A stretch of 6,774 nt of DNA from SIG575 sp045643165 (GCA_045643165.1 JAZUKF010000141.1:1-6774); one strand, 5' to 3'; positions 1 to 6,557 are shown, counted from the first letter of the stretch. Notes: generated by a model from the letters alone, not told the origin. Program-made: numbers and translations.

Positions 1-496
1 CGCCGACTAATCCCTTTAAATCCTTTATCATATATTCGGCATCTTTAGCGAGCAGTTCTTTTCCTTCCGGAGTTCTGGGATCAATACCGTATTCGAGATA
101 ATCATCCGGGTATGCGGTTACCGCAAAAACTTTTAGACCGTTATCGATCATTTCCCGGCATTTGTACTTAAAACATCTGTAACCTAACGTTTCGTTTCCG
201 TTTTTATCCAAAGCCGGACTGCCGATATCTTCTCTTACCCATTCAATATTCAGGTCATTTAAAGCCTGATAGTTTCCTTCGGGATGACAAATTCCCTTTA
301 TGTAACCGCCCGTTTTTGATTTAACATCATTTACCGCATCCACGTCCGCAGAAGAAATACTGCCTGTTATTGCATTTACGGCAAAATACCTGTATCCGAA
401 GGTATCAAGTTCATTGATTGCGGGAACAAAAAATGTTACTACCGCAATAATTCCGGAAAAAACGGACGTAATAATTTTATTATATAACTTTTTCAT
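1..496 (-). CDS. Exported TIM-barrel glycoside hydrolase-like protein, N-terminal part (runs off left edge)
   Basis: Reading the minus strand from ATG at 496 gives 165 uninterrupted codons to the window edge. The start is supported by GGAGG (503-507) six bases upstream and a promoter further up. The N-terminus has the form of a signal peptide or membrane anchor: Lys at 2, 3 and 7, then a hydrophobic run at about 8-25. No lipobox Cys is seen. After a linker comes a region that reads like the first strands of a clan-A glycoside hydrolase barrel: GGYIKGICHPEGNYQALNDL (63-82), then IEWVREDI (84-91), a 'NGLKVFAVTAYPD' strand (119-131), and RTPEGKELLAKDAEYMIKDL (141-160). The spacing resembles GH5/GH39-type enzymes ('leads to WVR', 'G-hydrophobic strand', 'R-x-x-E-G'). 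The catalytic glutamates would lie beyond the edge, so family and substrate cannot be set. It could also be a non-catalytic barrel relative. It is divergent from the CLC gene. Export and frame are seen; the enzyme class is inferred. Confidence 0.6.
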   Translation of the reverse strand, partial: MKKLYNKIITSVFSGIIAVVTFFVPAINELDTFGYRYFAVNAITGSISSADVDAVNDVKSKTGGYIKGICHPEGNYQALNDLNIEWVREDIGSPALDKNGNETLGYRCFKYKCREMIDNGLKVFAVTAYPDDYLEYGIDPRTPEGKELLAKDAEYMIKDLKGLVG

Positions 497-502
497 ACTG
501 AA

Positions 503-507
503 CCTCC
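503..507 (-). promoter_or_regulatory. Ribosome binding site for the leftward gene
   Basis: CCTCC on the plus strand reads GGAGG on the minus strand, six bases before the ATG at 496. This is a near-ideal Shine-Dalgarno spacing and fixes the start of the truncated leftward gene. Confidence 0.85.
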
Positions 508-520
508 GCTCATTTTTACA

Positions 521-535
521 TTGATATAATATCAA
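521..535. repeat. 15-bp perfect palindrome over the leftward -10 box (possible operator)
   Basis: TTGATAT-A-ATATCAA is a perfect inverted repeat with a single central base. It covers the whole -10 element of the leftward promoter and the predicted start region, where a repressor could block transcription. It consists almost only of A and T in an AT-rich region, so chance is possible. No regulator gene is in the window. Confidence 0.4.
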
Positions 536-554
536 TTTGGAAACATAATGTCAA
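526..554 (-). promoter_or_regulatory. Sigma-A-type promoter for the leftward gene
   Basis: On the minus strand a perfect -35 TTGACA (554-549) is followed by a 17-bp spacer and a TATTAT -10 box (531-526). The start of transcription would fall near 519, giving a 5' leader of about 20-25 bases that holds the GGAGG site. A 15-bp palindrome overlaps the -10 box. This is a sequence match only. Confidence 0.75.
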
Positions 555-685
555 TAATAATTTATAAATTTAATATTTTTTATCACTTTTATTATAATTC
601 TTAATCTTTTTATGAAATTTTTATACTATCTGATAACTACTTAAAAAATTTCCGAAAAAACATTTTATTTTTTCTTTATGAAATA

Positions 686-713
686 TTGAAATATTCGTTA
701 TATGTGTTAGAAT
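686..713 (+). promoter_or_regulatory. Promoter of the CLC transporter gene (extended -10)
   Basis: TTGAAA (686-691), a 16-bp spacer and TAGAAT (708-713), preceded by TG at 705-706, make an extended -10 sigma-A promoter. Transcription would start near 720, leaving a leader of only about 25 bases before the TTG start. That is too short to hold a riboswitch. Confidence 0.7.
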
Positions 714-727
714 ATTATTATTCAGAC

Positions 728-734
728 AGGAAGG
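728..734 (+). promoter_or_regulatory. Ribosome binding site selecting the TTG start of the CLC gene
   Basis: AGGAAGG lies 10 bases before TTG at 745. The first in-frame ATG (766) is 31 bases away, too far to use this site, so the TTG is preferred. The spacing is slightly long. Confidence 0.65.
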
Positions 735-744
735 AAGAAAAAAG

Positions 745-2019
745 TTGAATTCTGTAACAAAAAAGATGAAGAAACTCTTTGATGAAAAAGATTATATCGC
801 AAATCCCGTTACATTTATCAAATGGATTTTGATATCCGTTTTTATCGGAATAGTTGTGGGGGGAGTGGGCATCGCTTTCCATTATTCCATACATTTTGTA
901 ACGGAGTTTCGTGAAAAATATCCGTGGATAATTCTTTTTCTCCCCATAGGCGGACTGATTATCGTATTTCTGTATCACATTTGCAAGATTGACAAGGACA
1001 GAGGTACAAATTTTGTTCTTGTTGCGGTGAGAGAAAATGATAAACTTTCCGTTTTTACGGCACCTTTGATTTTTATATCAAGTGTTATTACCCACCTGTT
1101 GGGCGGTTCGGCAGGACGTGAAGGTGCGGCAATTCAGTTGGGCGGTTCAATAGGTTCTCTTTTCGGAAAACTTTTTCATCTTGATGAAAAGGATAAACGC
1201 CTTATTACCATGTGCGGAATGAGTGCGGCATTTGCGGCACTTTTCGGTACTCCCGTAACCGCCGCCATATTTTCCATGGAGGTTATCAGCGTCGGTGTAA
1301 TGTATTTTTCCGCCATAGTTCCCTGTGTTGTGTCCGGCATTGTGGGGGCAAAACTTGCATTATTTTGTAATGTTGCACCCACTGTTTTTGTCATCAGCGG
1401 AATACCCGATGTTACCGTATTATCCCTTTTGAAGGTTACCGCTCTTGCAATTCTTTCCGCAGGATTAAGCGTTGTATTTTGCGTAACAATGCATAAGACG
1501 GAAAAAATATATGCCCGTTTTTTACCGAATAAATACATAAGGATCGTAACAGGCGGTGTAATTGTCGTGGCTCTTTCCTATTTGGTGGGTTGTAACGATT
1601 ATAACGGAGCGGGAATGGACATTATCATCAAAGCGTTTAACGCAGATGCAAAGTATAGTGCTTTTATTCTGAAAATAATTTTCACCGCATTAACTCTCGG
1701 TGCAGGTTATAAGGGTGGCGAAATAGTACCGGTAATGTTCACCGGCTCCACCTTCGGTAACGTTGCGGGAAAATTCCTTCGTCTTTCACCCTCATTCGGT
1801 GCGGGGCTGGGACTTGTTTCACTTTTCTGCGGTGTAACAAACTGTCCTCTTTCCTCAATCGCATTGAGTGTTGAACTTTTCGGTGCAAAAGGATTATGGT
1901 ATTTTGTGCTTTCCTGTGCCGTCAGTTATATGCTTTCCGGTTATTACGGACTGTATAAGGAGCAGAAGATAATCTATTCTAAACTGAAACCTGAATTTGT
2001 TGACCAAAAAGCAGTATAA
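745..2019 (+). CDS. CLC-family anion/proton antiporter, fluoride-type (CLC-F) signatures
   Basis: This is a 424-residue polytopic membrane protein with many hydrophobic helices and no C-terminal CBS domains. The length suits the compact bacterial CLC-F branch. The CLC filter motif GSAGREGAAIQLGG spans 121-134; Glu126 is the gating glutamate, and the canonical GREGP proline is Ala. In place of the chloride-type GSGIP motif is RGTNF (86-90). Helix N reads GYKGGEIVP (321-329), with Glu326 where chloride CLCs have GxFxP. GCNDYNGAG (282-290) also resembles CLC-F proteins. Tyr404 (GLYKEQ) probably matches the anion-binding Tyr. From family knowledge, such proteins export fluoride in exchange for protons. 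From memory, many CLC-F proteins have Met or Asn at the first motif, where this one has Thr. It starts at TTG. It is likely monocistronic, because a separate promoter precedes the next gene; no clear terminator follows. CLC membership is near certain; fluoride specificity is inferred from motifs. Confidence 0.9.
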   Translation: MNSVTKKMKKLFDEKDYIANPVTFIKWILISVFIGIVVGGVGIAFHYSIHFVTEFREKYPWIILFLPIGGLIIVFLYHICKIDKDRGTNFVLVAVRENDKLSVFTAPLIFISSVITHLLGGSAGREGAAIQLGGSIGSLFGKLFHLDEKDKRLITMCGMSAAFAALFGTPVTAAIFSMEVISVGVMYFSAIVPCVVSGIVGAKLALFCNVAPTVFVISGIPDVTVLSLLKVTALAILSAGLSVVFCVTMHKTEKIYARFLPNKYIRIVTGGVIVVALSYLVGCNDYNGAGMDIIIKAFNADAKYSAFILKIIFTALTLGAGYKGGEIVPVMFTGSTFGNVAGKFLRLSPSFGAGLGLVSLFCGVTNCPLSSIALSVELFGAKGLWYFVLSCAVSYMLSGYYGLYKEQKIIYSKLKPEFVDQKAV

Positions 2020-2030
2020 ATATTATAAAA

Positions 2031-2046
2031 TGTATTGAAAGATACA
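2031..2046. repeat. Imperfect inverted repeat over the operon -35 box (possible operator)
   Basis: TGTATTGAAAGATACA has matching 5-bp arms (TGTAT/ATACA) plus one possible G-T pair, and it covers the -35 element. The placement would suit a repressor controlling the operon by substrate. It is short and AT-rich, so support is weak. Confidence 0.3.
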
Positions 2047-2063
2047 ATATTTTGTGGTATGAT
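2035..2063 (+). promoter_or_regulatory. Promoter of the epimerase-oxidoreductase-rhamnosidase operon
   Basis: TTGAAA (2035-2040), a 17-bp spacer and TATGAT (2058-2063), with TG at 2055-2056 forming an extended -10, make a strong sigma-A-like promoter. The predicted start is near 2070, about 23 bases before the first ATG. It lies in the 73-base gap after the CLC gene and suggests that the sugar operon is transcribed independently. Confidence 0.75.
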
Positions 2064-2080
2064 AAATAAAAATAAGTTTT

Positions 2081-2084
2081 GGAG
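2081..2084 (+). promoter_or_regulatory. Ribosome binding site deciding the epimerase start
   Basis: GGAG (2081-2084) lies eight bases before ATG 2093. A GTG at 2084 overlaps this site and so cannot be the start; the frame should begin at 2093. Confidence 0.8.
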
Positions 2085-2092
2085 TGATTGTA

Positions 2093-2917
2093 ATGAATTT
2101 TCCGGTTGCCATTCAACTTTATTCTTTAAGGAATGAAATGGAAGCAGATTTTGAAGGTACTTTGAGAAAAGTTAAAGAAATGGGATATGACGGTGTGGAA
2201 TTTGCAGGTCTTTTCGGCAGAACCGCCGCCGAGGTTAAAAAACTTGTAAAAGAAATCGGTCTTGAACCGATATCGGCACATGTTCCCTTTGTTGATATGC
2301 TGACTGATACTGATAACGTGTTGAAGATTTATGCCGAATTAGGATGTAAATATGTTGTTGTTCCCTATATGACAGAGGAATACCGTCCGGGTGCGGAAAA
2401 GTTCGGTGAAGTTATTGAGGGAATTAAAAAAATCGGTGCCGAAGCAAATAAACTCGGTATGACACTTCTTTACCATAACCATGATTTTGAATTTGTTAAA
2501 ATTGACGGTAAATACGGTCTTGACGTGCTTTATGAGTCAGTTGATGAGTCGCTTCTTAAAACACAGCTTGATACATGCTGGGTAAATGTGGGCGGTGAAG
2601 ATCCTGCCGAATATATTCTTAAATATTCCGGAAGAACTCCCGTTGTTCATCTTAAAGATTTCTATATGAGCGGTAAAAAAGGCGGTAAACTTTATAAACT
2701 TATCGGCATTGACGATACGGAAGAGGATGAGGGTAATTCATCATTTGAGTTCCGTCCCGTGGGATACGGAATGCAGGATTTCAAATCCATTCTTGAAGCA
2801 AGTGAAAAATCCGGTGCAGAGTGGGTTGTTGTTGAACAGGATGAGCCTTCCATGGGCAAAACTCCCGTAGAATGTGCGGAAATGAGCCGTGAGTATTTAA
2901 AAACTCTCGGATTATAA
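2093..2917 (+). CDS. Sugar phosphate isomerase/epimerase-like TIM-barrel protein
   Basis: The protein has 274 residues from ATG 2093, with no signal peptide. It fits the xylose isomerase-like/AP endonuclease 2 barrel family (IolE, tagatose epimerase and relatives). Seen motifs: IQLYSLR (7-13), GYDGVEFAG (31-39), SAHVPF (61-66), YHNHDFEF (127-134), QLDTCWVNVGG (158-168), VVHLKDF (184-190), RPVGYGMQDF (221-230) and VVVEQDEP (245-252). Likely metal ligands or catalytic residues are Glu36, His63, His128/His130, Asp160, His186 and Glu248. An acidic, charged loop at about 191-219 sits between the HLKDF strand and RPVGYG. Such enzymes isomerise or epimerise keto-sugars or act on keto-glycosides with a divalent metal; the substrate cannot be told. 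It is the first gene of the operon and ends in tandem TAA TAA, 27 bases before the oxidoreductase. The family is firm; the reaction is open. Confidence 0.88.
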   Translation: MNFPVAIQLYSLRNEMEADFEGTLRKVKEMGYDGVEFAGLFGRTAAEVKKLVKEIGLEPISAHVPFVDMLTDTDNVLKIYAELGCKYVVVPYMTEEYRPGAEKFGEVIEGIKKIGAEANKLGMTLLYHNHDFEFVKIDGKYGLDVLYESVDESLLKTQLDTCWVNVGGEDPAEYILKYSGRTPVVHLKDFYMSGKKGGKLYKLIGIDDTEEDEGNSSFEFRPVGYGMQDFKSILEASEKSGAEWVVVEQDEPSMGKTPVECAEMSREYLKTLGL

Positions 2918-2932
2918 TAAAAACACTGAAAT

Positions 2933-2937
2933 GAGGT
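2933..2937 (+). promoter_or_regulatory. Ribosome binding site deciding the oxidoreductase start
   Basis: GAGGT (2933-2937) is seven bases before ATG 2945 but only one base before the in-frame ATG at 2939. The downstream ATG is therefore the better start. Confidence 0.7.
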
Positions 2938-2944
2938 AATGAAA

Positions 2945-4084
2945 ATGTCAAATATTCTTGATGCATTTAAGGAAAAACAAGAAAAAACAGAAATTGATGC
3001 CGATAAAAAAATCAGAGTCGGCATTATCGGTACAGGCTGGATCGCAGATGCTCACATGGAAGAGTATCTTAAAATGCCCGACATTGAGTTTGTAGGTGCG
3101 GCTGACCTTATTCCGGGAAAAGCAGATGCTTTCCTTGAAAAATGGGGAGTTAAGGGTGCAAGAACATACCTTTCTCATAAGGAACTTCTTGATAATGAAC
3201 AGCTTGATGCCGTAAGTGTTTGTACATATAACAGAACTCATGCGGAATGTACGATTTATGCTCTTGAAAAAGGTGTAAATGTACTTCTTGAAAAGCCCAT
3301 GTGCGTTACGACCGAAGAAGCAGTTGAAATCTGCAAGGCGGAACGTAAAAGCGGAAAAATCGTTTCAGTAGGCTTCCAGCCCAGATTTGACGAAAATATG
3401 AAGATGATCAAAGAAATCGTTGAATCCGGTGAACTTGGTAAAATTTATTATATCCAGACAGGCGGCGGAAGACGTAGAGGTATTCCCACACCTTTCGGTA
3501 CAACATTCATTCAGGAAGATACTGCCGGTATAGGTGCATTGGGTGATATCGGATGTTATTCTCTCGATATGCTTCTTAATGCCATCGGCTATCCGAAGCC
3601 CCTTACCGTAACGGGATATAAATCCGATTTCTTCGGCAAAGCGGATGATTATGAGCATAAAGATGTTTTCGGCGTTGACGATTTTGCCGCAGGTTTTGTA
3701 CGTCTTGAAGGGGATATCATTCTCGATTTCCGTATTTCATGGGCAATGAATATGGATACTGCCGGTGATGCTCTTATTCTCGGCACAAAAGCAGGTCTCA
3801 GAATTCCTTCAACAGAATGTTGGAACGGTTCTATCGGCGGTCCTCTTAAAATTTACCGCAATATCGGAAGCTCTGAGGTTTGCACCGAAATTCCCGAAAA
3901 GAAAAATAACGGTGAAGGCAACTTCTATAAGAAAATCCGTTCCTTCCTTGACGCCGTTAAGAACGGTACGGAAGCACCTGTTCCCACAAGTCAGATTCTT
4001 ATTAACCAGGCAATTATCGACGGTATTTGTAAATCCGCAAATCTCGGTAAGGAAATTACAATAGATATTCCCGAAATTGACTGA
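2945..4084 (+). CDS. Gfo/Idh/MocA-family NAD(P)-dependent sugar oxidoreductase
   Basis: The protein has 379 residues and appears soluble. A charged N-terminal stretch of about 22 residues precedes the Rossmann fold: KIRVGIIGTGWIADAH (22-37), with the dinucleotide-binding G29-x-G31-x-x-A34. The family's EKP motif is Glu116-Lys117-Pro118 in VLLEKPM; Lys117 is the conserved catalytic/cofactor lysine. The second domain has GFQPRFDE (143-150) and GDIGCYSLDML (200-210). Here Tyr205 stands where many family members have the His of D-x-G-x-H-x-x-D; Asp201 and Asp208 are kept. Tyr at this site is reminiscent of glucose-fructose oxidoreductase and its relatives. Members oxidise or reduce a hydroxyl or keto group on sugars, sugar acids, inositols or whole glycosides. 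It is the middle gene of the operon, 27 bases after the epimerase and 13 bases before the GH78 gene, which suggests all three act on the same sugar. The substrate and cofactor choice cannot be read from the sequence. Confidence 0.92.
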   Translation: MSNILDAFKEKQEKTEIDADKKIRVGIIGTGWIADAHMEEYLKMPDIEFVGAADLIPGKADAFLEKWGVKGARTYLSHKELLDNEQLDAVSVCTYNRTHAECTIYALEKGVNVLLEKPMCVTTEEAVEICKAERKSGKIVSVGFQPRFDENMKMIKEIVESGELGKIYYIQTGGGRRRGIPTPFGTTFIQEDTAGIGALGDIGCYSLDMLLNAIGYPKPLTVTGYKSDFFGKADDYEHKDVFGVDDFAAGFVRLEGDIILDFRISWAMNMDTAGDALILGTKAGLRIPSTECWNGSIGGPLKIYRNIGSSEVCTEIPEKKNNGEGNFYKKIRSFLDAVKNGTEAPVPTSQILINQAIIDGICKSANLGKEITIDIPEID

Positions 4085-4085
4085 C

Positions 4086-4090
4086 AGGTG
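4086..4090 (+). promoter_or_regulatory. Ribosome binding site deciding the rhamnosidase start
   Basis: AGGTG (4086-4090) is seven bases before ATG 4098. A longer reading from TTG 4077 would overlap the previous gene's end and has no suitable site upstream, so ATG 4098 is chosen. Confidence 0.75.
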
Positions 4091-4097
4091 TAGTTTT

Positions 4098-6545
4098 ATG
4101 GATAAAATCTTTCAAAATGCGAAATTTATCACCACGGAGTTTACTCCCTATTTTGCATCATCTACAAGTCCGTGGAACAAAAAAAGGACGAAATATTATC
4201 AGCACAATGACCTTGTTGAATGGAACGGACTTCCCATGTTCGTAAGGGATTTTGACGTAGATGATACGAAAAATGCCAAGATATATTTCACCGCTTTAGG
4301 TTGTGTTGAAATTTTCATCAACGGAAAAAGAATCGGAAAAGATTTATTCAAACCCGGCTGGTCCGATTATCTTAAAAGAACTCTCTATTGCGAGTATGAT
4401 GTTTCGGACGTGCTTGTAAAGGGTAAAAACAGGGTTCTTGCCGTGCTTTCAAACGGTTGGTACACCGGAAGAATTGCCGGATGCCGTTTCGGTGAGGATG
4501 CTCCTTCACTTCTTCTTGCCGTTGATAACGGAAAAAATATTGTTTCCACCGATGATGAATGGCTTTGCTCCGTGGGGGGACAAATCCGTACCGCAGATTT
4601 TTATGACGGAGAATACCGTGACGGAACCTATGATTCTTATGAATTGATTTCCACCGTGGATTATGATGTTTCCGAGTGGAAAAAGGCTGATATTTATAAC
4701 GGCTTTAAAGGAGAGGTAACTCCCTTTATCGGAAGCAAGATTTGTGTAAGGGATAATCTTTCTCTTAAACCGCAGAACATTACGGTTTTTGACGGAATAG
4801 AATATAACGGTTCCGACTTCGGTAAAATCCATGTTTGCAATGCTGATGCGAAATTACCCGTTCATGTGAAACGAGGTCAGAAACTTGTTGTTGACATCGG
4901 ACAGGAAACGGTCGGCTGGCTTAAAATTAAAGTTAAGGGCGAAAAAAATGTAACTCTTAAAATGCGTTATGCGGAGTTTGTCAACGATTCCGGCTTGATT
5001 TCACGTGGAAATGACGGTCCGGAAGGTTCGGTTTATACCATAAATCTCCGTTCCGCTCTCGGTAAAGCATATTATAAAATCGGCTCGGATAAAGCGGAGA
5101 TTTACTGTCCCACATTTACATTCTTCGGTTACAGATATGTTGAAATTTCTCCTGACGGCGATTTTGAACTCATTGATGTAACGGCGGAAGTAGTGGGTAA
5201 CGATAATGTTGAAACCGGTAAAATCGAAACATCAAACGAACTTGTAAATAAACTTTTCTCAAATGCCCTGTGGGGACAGCGGGGAAATTATCTTTCCGTT
5301 CCCACAGACTGTCCCCAGAGGGATGAAAGACTTGGTTGGACAGGTGATGCACAGGCATTCAGCGTAACTGCCGCATATAACGCCGACGTTTACGGATTTT
5401 TCCGCAAATGGATGCAGGATATGAGGGATTCTCAAAGTGAGCAGGGCGGATACGGCGATGTAAACCCCAGAGTCGGCTGTTGTTCAAGCGAGGATGCCGC
5501 AGGCTGGGCAGATGCCGGTGTAATTATTCCTTATAATTTATTCAGACAGTTCGGAGATAAAACTATCCTTGAAGAACATTTTGATTCAATGGATAAATAC
5601 GTTTGCGGACTTAAAGATAAATTCGGTATGAGAGGACCTATCCCTCGTTACGGTGATTGGCTTGCCTATGACCTTTGTGAAAAAGAGTTTCTCTCCTCTG
5701 CATATTTTATCCATGATATAGACCTTATGATTTTCATGGCAGGTGTGCTCGGCAGAAATGAACGTGTGGATTTTTATAAAGACCTCCGTGTTAAGGCACA
5801 TAAATATTTCACGGATAACTTTATGAAGGACGGTAAACTTATCGGTCAGACACAGTGCGATAAGGTCATTTCCCTTGCATTTGATTTAATTGAAGGGGAA
5901 TATGCAAAACAAGTTGCGGATGCACTTGAACAGCAGATTATCGAAAACGGATACCGCCTTTCAACAGGATTTTTAGGTACATATAATCTTTGTATCACTC
6001 TTTCAAAATTCGGAAAAGATAAAATTGCCTACGATTTACTTTTGCAGAGGAATGAACCTTCATGGCTTTACAGCGTTGACCAGGGTGCAACCACCATTTG
6101 GGAACGTTGGAATTCCTATACAAAAGAAAAAGGCTTCGGCGATGTGGGTATGAATTCATTTAACCATTACGCTTACGGTTCCGTCGTTGAATGGATGTAC
6201 CGCTTTATGGCCGGTATCGAACCTGCCGAACCGGGTTACGGCAAACTTTTGCTTAATCCGAGATTTGATTTGAGAAAGTCCCATGAACTTCCCGAAGGGC
6301 AGAAAAATATCACATGGATCAAGGCGGAATACAATTCCGTTAAAGGACTTATTAAGAGTGAATGGGAAGTTGATGACGGCATTGTTTATAAATGCACCGT
6401 ACCGGAGGGCATTGATGCACTTTTAAAACTTCCGGATATCGGCTCCTTCACCGAAAACGGCGAAAATGTAACACCGGAAAAAATCGAAAACGGTTTTGCC
6501 GAATTTACACTTTCCTCCGGTGAATATACATTTACAATAAAATAA
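4098..6545 (+). CDS. GH78 alpha-L-rhamnosidase-like glycoside hydrolase, cytoplasmic
   Basis: The protein has 815 residues from ATG 4098. Domains in order: an N-terminal beta-sandwich of the bacterial rhamnosidase N type (about 45-215, with TALGCVEIFINGKRIG 65-80 and VLAVLSNGWYTGR 113-125); a second beta domain (about 255-370, VDIGQETVGWLKI 265-277 and FFGYRYVEI 342-350); an (alpha/alpha)6 barrel (about 375-705); and a C-terminal beta domain. The catalytic barrel carries the GH78 hallmark TDCPQRDERLGWTGDAQ (403-419), with Asp404 and Glu410 (likely general acid), AGWADAG (468-474), GDW (519-521), and TTIWERW (665-671), whose Glu669 is the likely general base of this inverting family. All key residues look intact. 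No signal peptide is seen, so it should act in the cytoplasm on imported rhamnosides or oligosaccharides. It lacks the extra N-terminal domains of the longest members. It is the last gene of the operon, 13 bases after the oxidoreductase, and is followed by a strong hairpin. The family is near certain; terminal L-rhamnose is the usual but unproven substrate. Confidence 0.95.
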   Translation: MDKIFQNAKFITTEFTPYFASSTSPWNKKRTKYYQHNDLVEWNGLPMFVRDFDVDDTKNAKIYFTALGCVEIFINGKRIGKDLFKPGWSDYLKRTLYCEYDVSDVLVKGKNRVLAVLSNGWYTGRIAGCRFGEDAPSLLLAVDNGKNIVSTDDEWLCSVGGQIRTADFYDGEYRDGTYDSYELISTVDYDVSEWKKADIYNGFKGEVTPFIGSKICVRDNLSLKPQNITVFDGIEYNGSDFGKIHVCNADAKLPVHVKRGQKLVVDIGQETVGWLKIKVKGEKNVTLKMRYAEFVNDSGLISRGNDGPEGSVYTINLRSALGKAYYKIGSDKAEIYCPTFTFFGYRYVEISPDGDFELIDVTAEVVGNDNVETGKIETSNELVNKLFSNALWGQRGNYLSVPTDCPQRDERLGWTGDAQAFSVTAAYNADVYGFFRKWMQDMRDSQSEQGGYGDVNPRVGCCSSEDAAGWADAGVIIPYNLFRQFGDKTILEEHFDSMDKYVCGLKDKFGMRGPIPRYGDWLAYDLCEKEFLSSAYFIHDIDLMIFMAGVLGRNERVDFYKDLRVKAHKYFTDNFMKDGKLIGQTQCDKVISLAFDLIEGEYAKQVADALEQQIIENGYRLSTGFLGTYNLCITLSKFGKDKIAYDLLLQRNEPSWLYSVDQGATTIWERWNSYTKEKGFGDVGMNSFNHYAYGSVVEWMYRFMAGIEPAEPGYGKLLLNPRFDLRKSHELPEGQKNITWIKAEYNSVKGLIKSEWEVDDGIVYKCTVPEGIDALLKLPDIGSFTENGENVTPEKIENGFAEFTLSSGEYTFTIK

Positions 6546-6557
6546 ACACAAAAAATG

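Noticed and set aside
497..744. Possible fluoride riboswitch before the CLC gene
   Set aside because: I could not find the GC-containing conserved core or the pseudoknot pairing, and the best promoter leaves a leader of only about 25 bases.
718..978. Minus-strand open frame over the start of the CLC gene
   Set aside because: It is antisense to a clear CLC coding sequence, has low-complexity translation, no ribosome binding site and no family resemblance.
1176..1538. Minus-strand open frame inside the CLC gene
   Set aside because: It is a shadow of the CLC frame with no recognisable domain or start signal.
2020..2057. Possible terminator after the CLC gene
   Set aside because: AAAATGTAT and ATACAATATTTT can pair only with a 3-base bulge and almost only A-T pairs, and the region overlaps the next promoter. 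It is too weak to call.
2692..3241. Overlapping minus-strand frames across the epimerase-oxidoreductase junction
   Set aside because: They are shadows of two good plus-strand genes, rich in Ser/Cys/Phe as expected for antisense reading, with no support.
3765..4064. Plus-strand 99-codon frame inside the oxidoreductase gene
   Set aside because: It lies wholly within a well-supported Gfo/Idh/MocA gene in another frame and shows no family motif.
4077..4097. TTG at 4077 as the start of the rhamnosidase gene
   Set aside because: The extra seven codons overlap the previous stop, and the AGGTG site is correctly spaced only for ATG 4098.
4506..4832. Minus-strand 108-codon frame inside the rhamnosidase gene
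   Set aside because: It is antisense to conserved GH78 domains, with no promoter or ribosome binding site.
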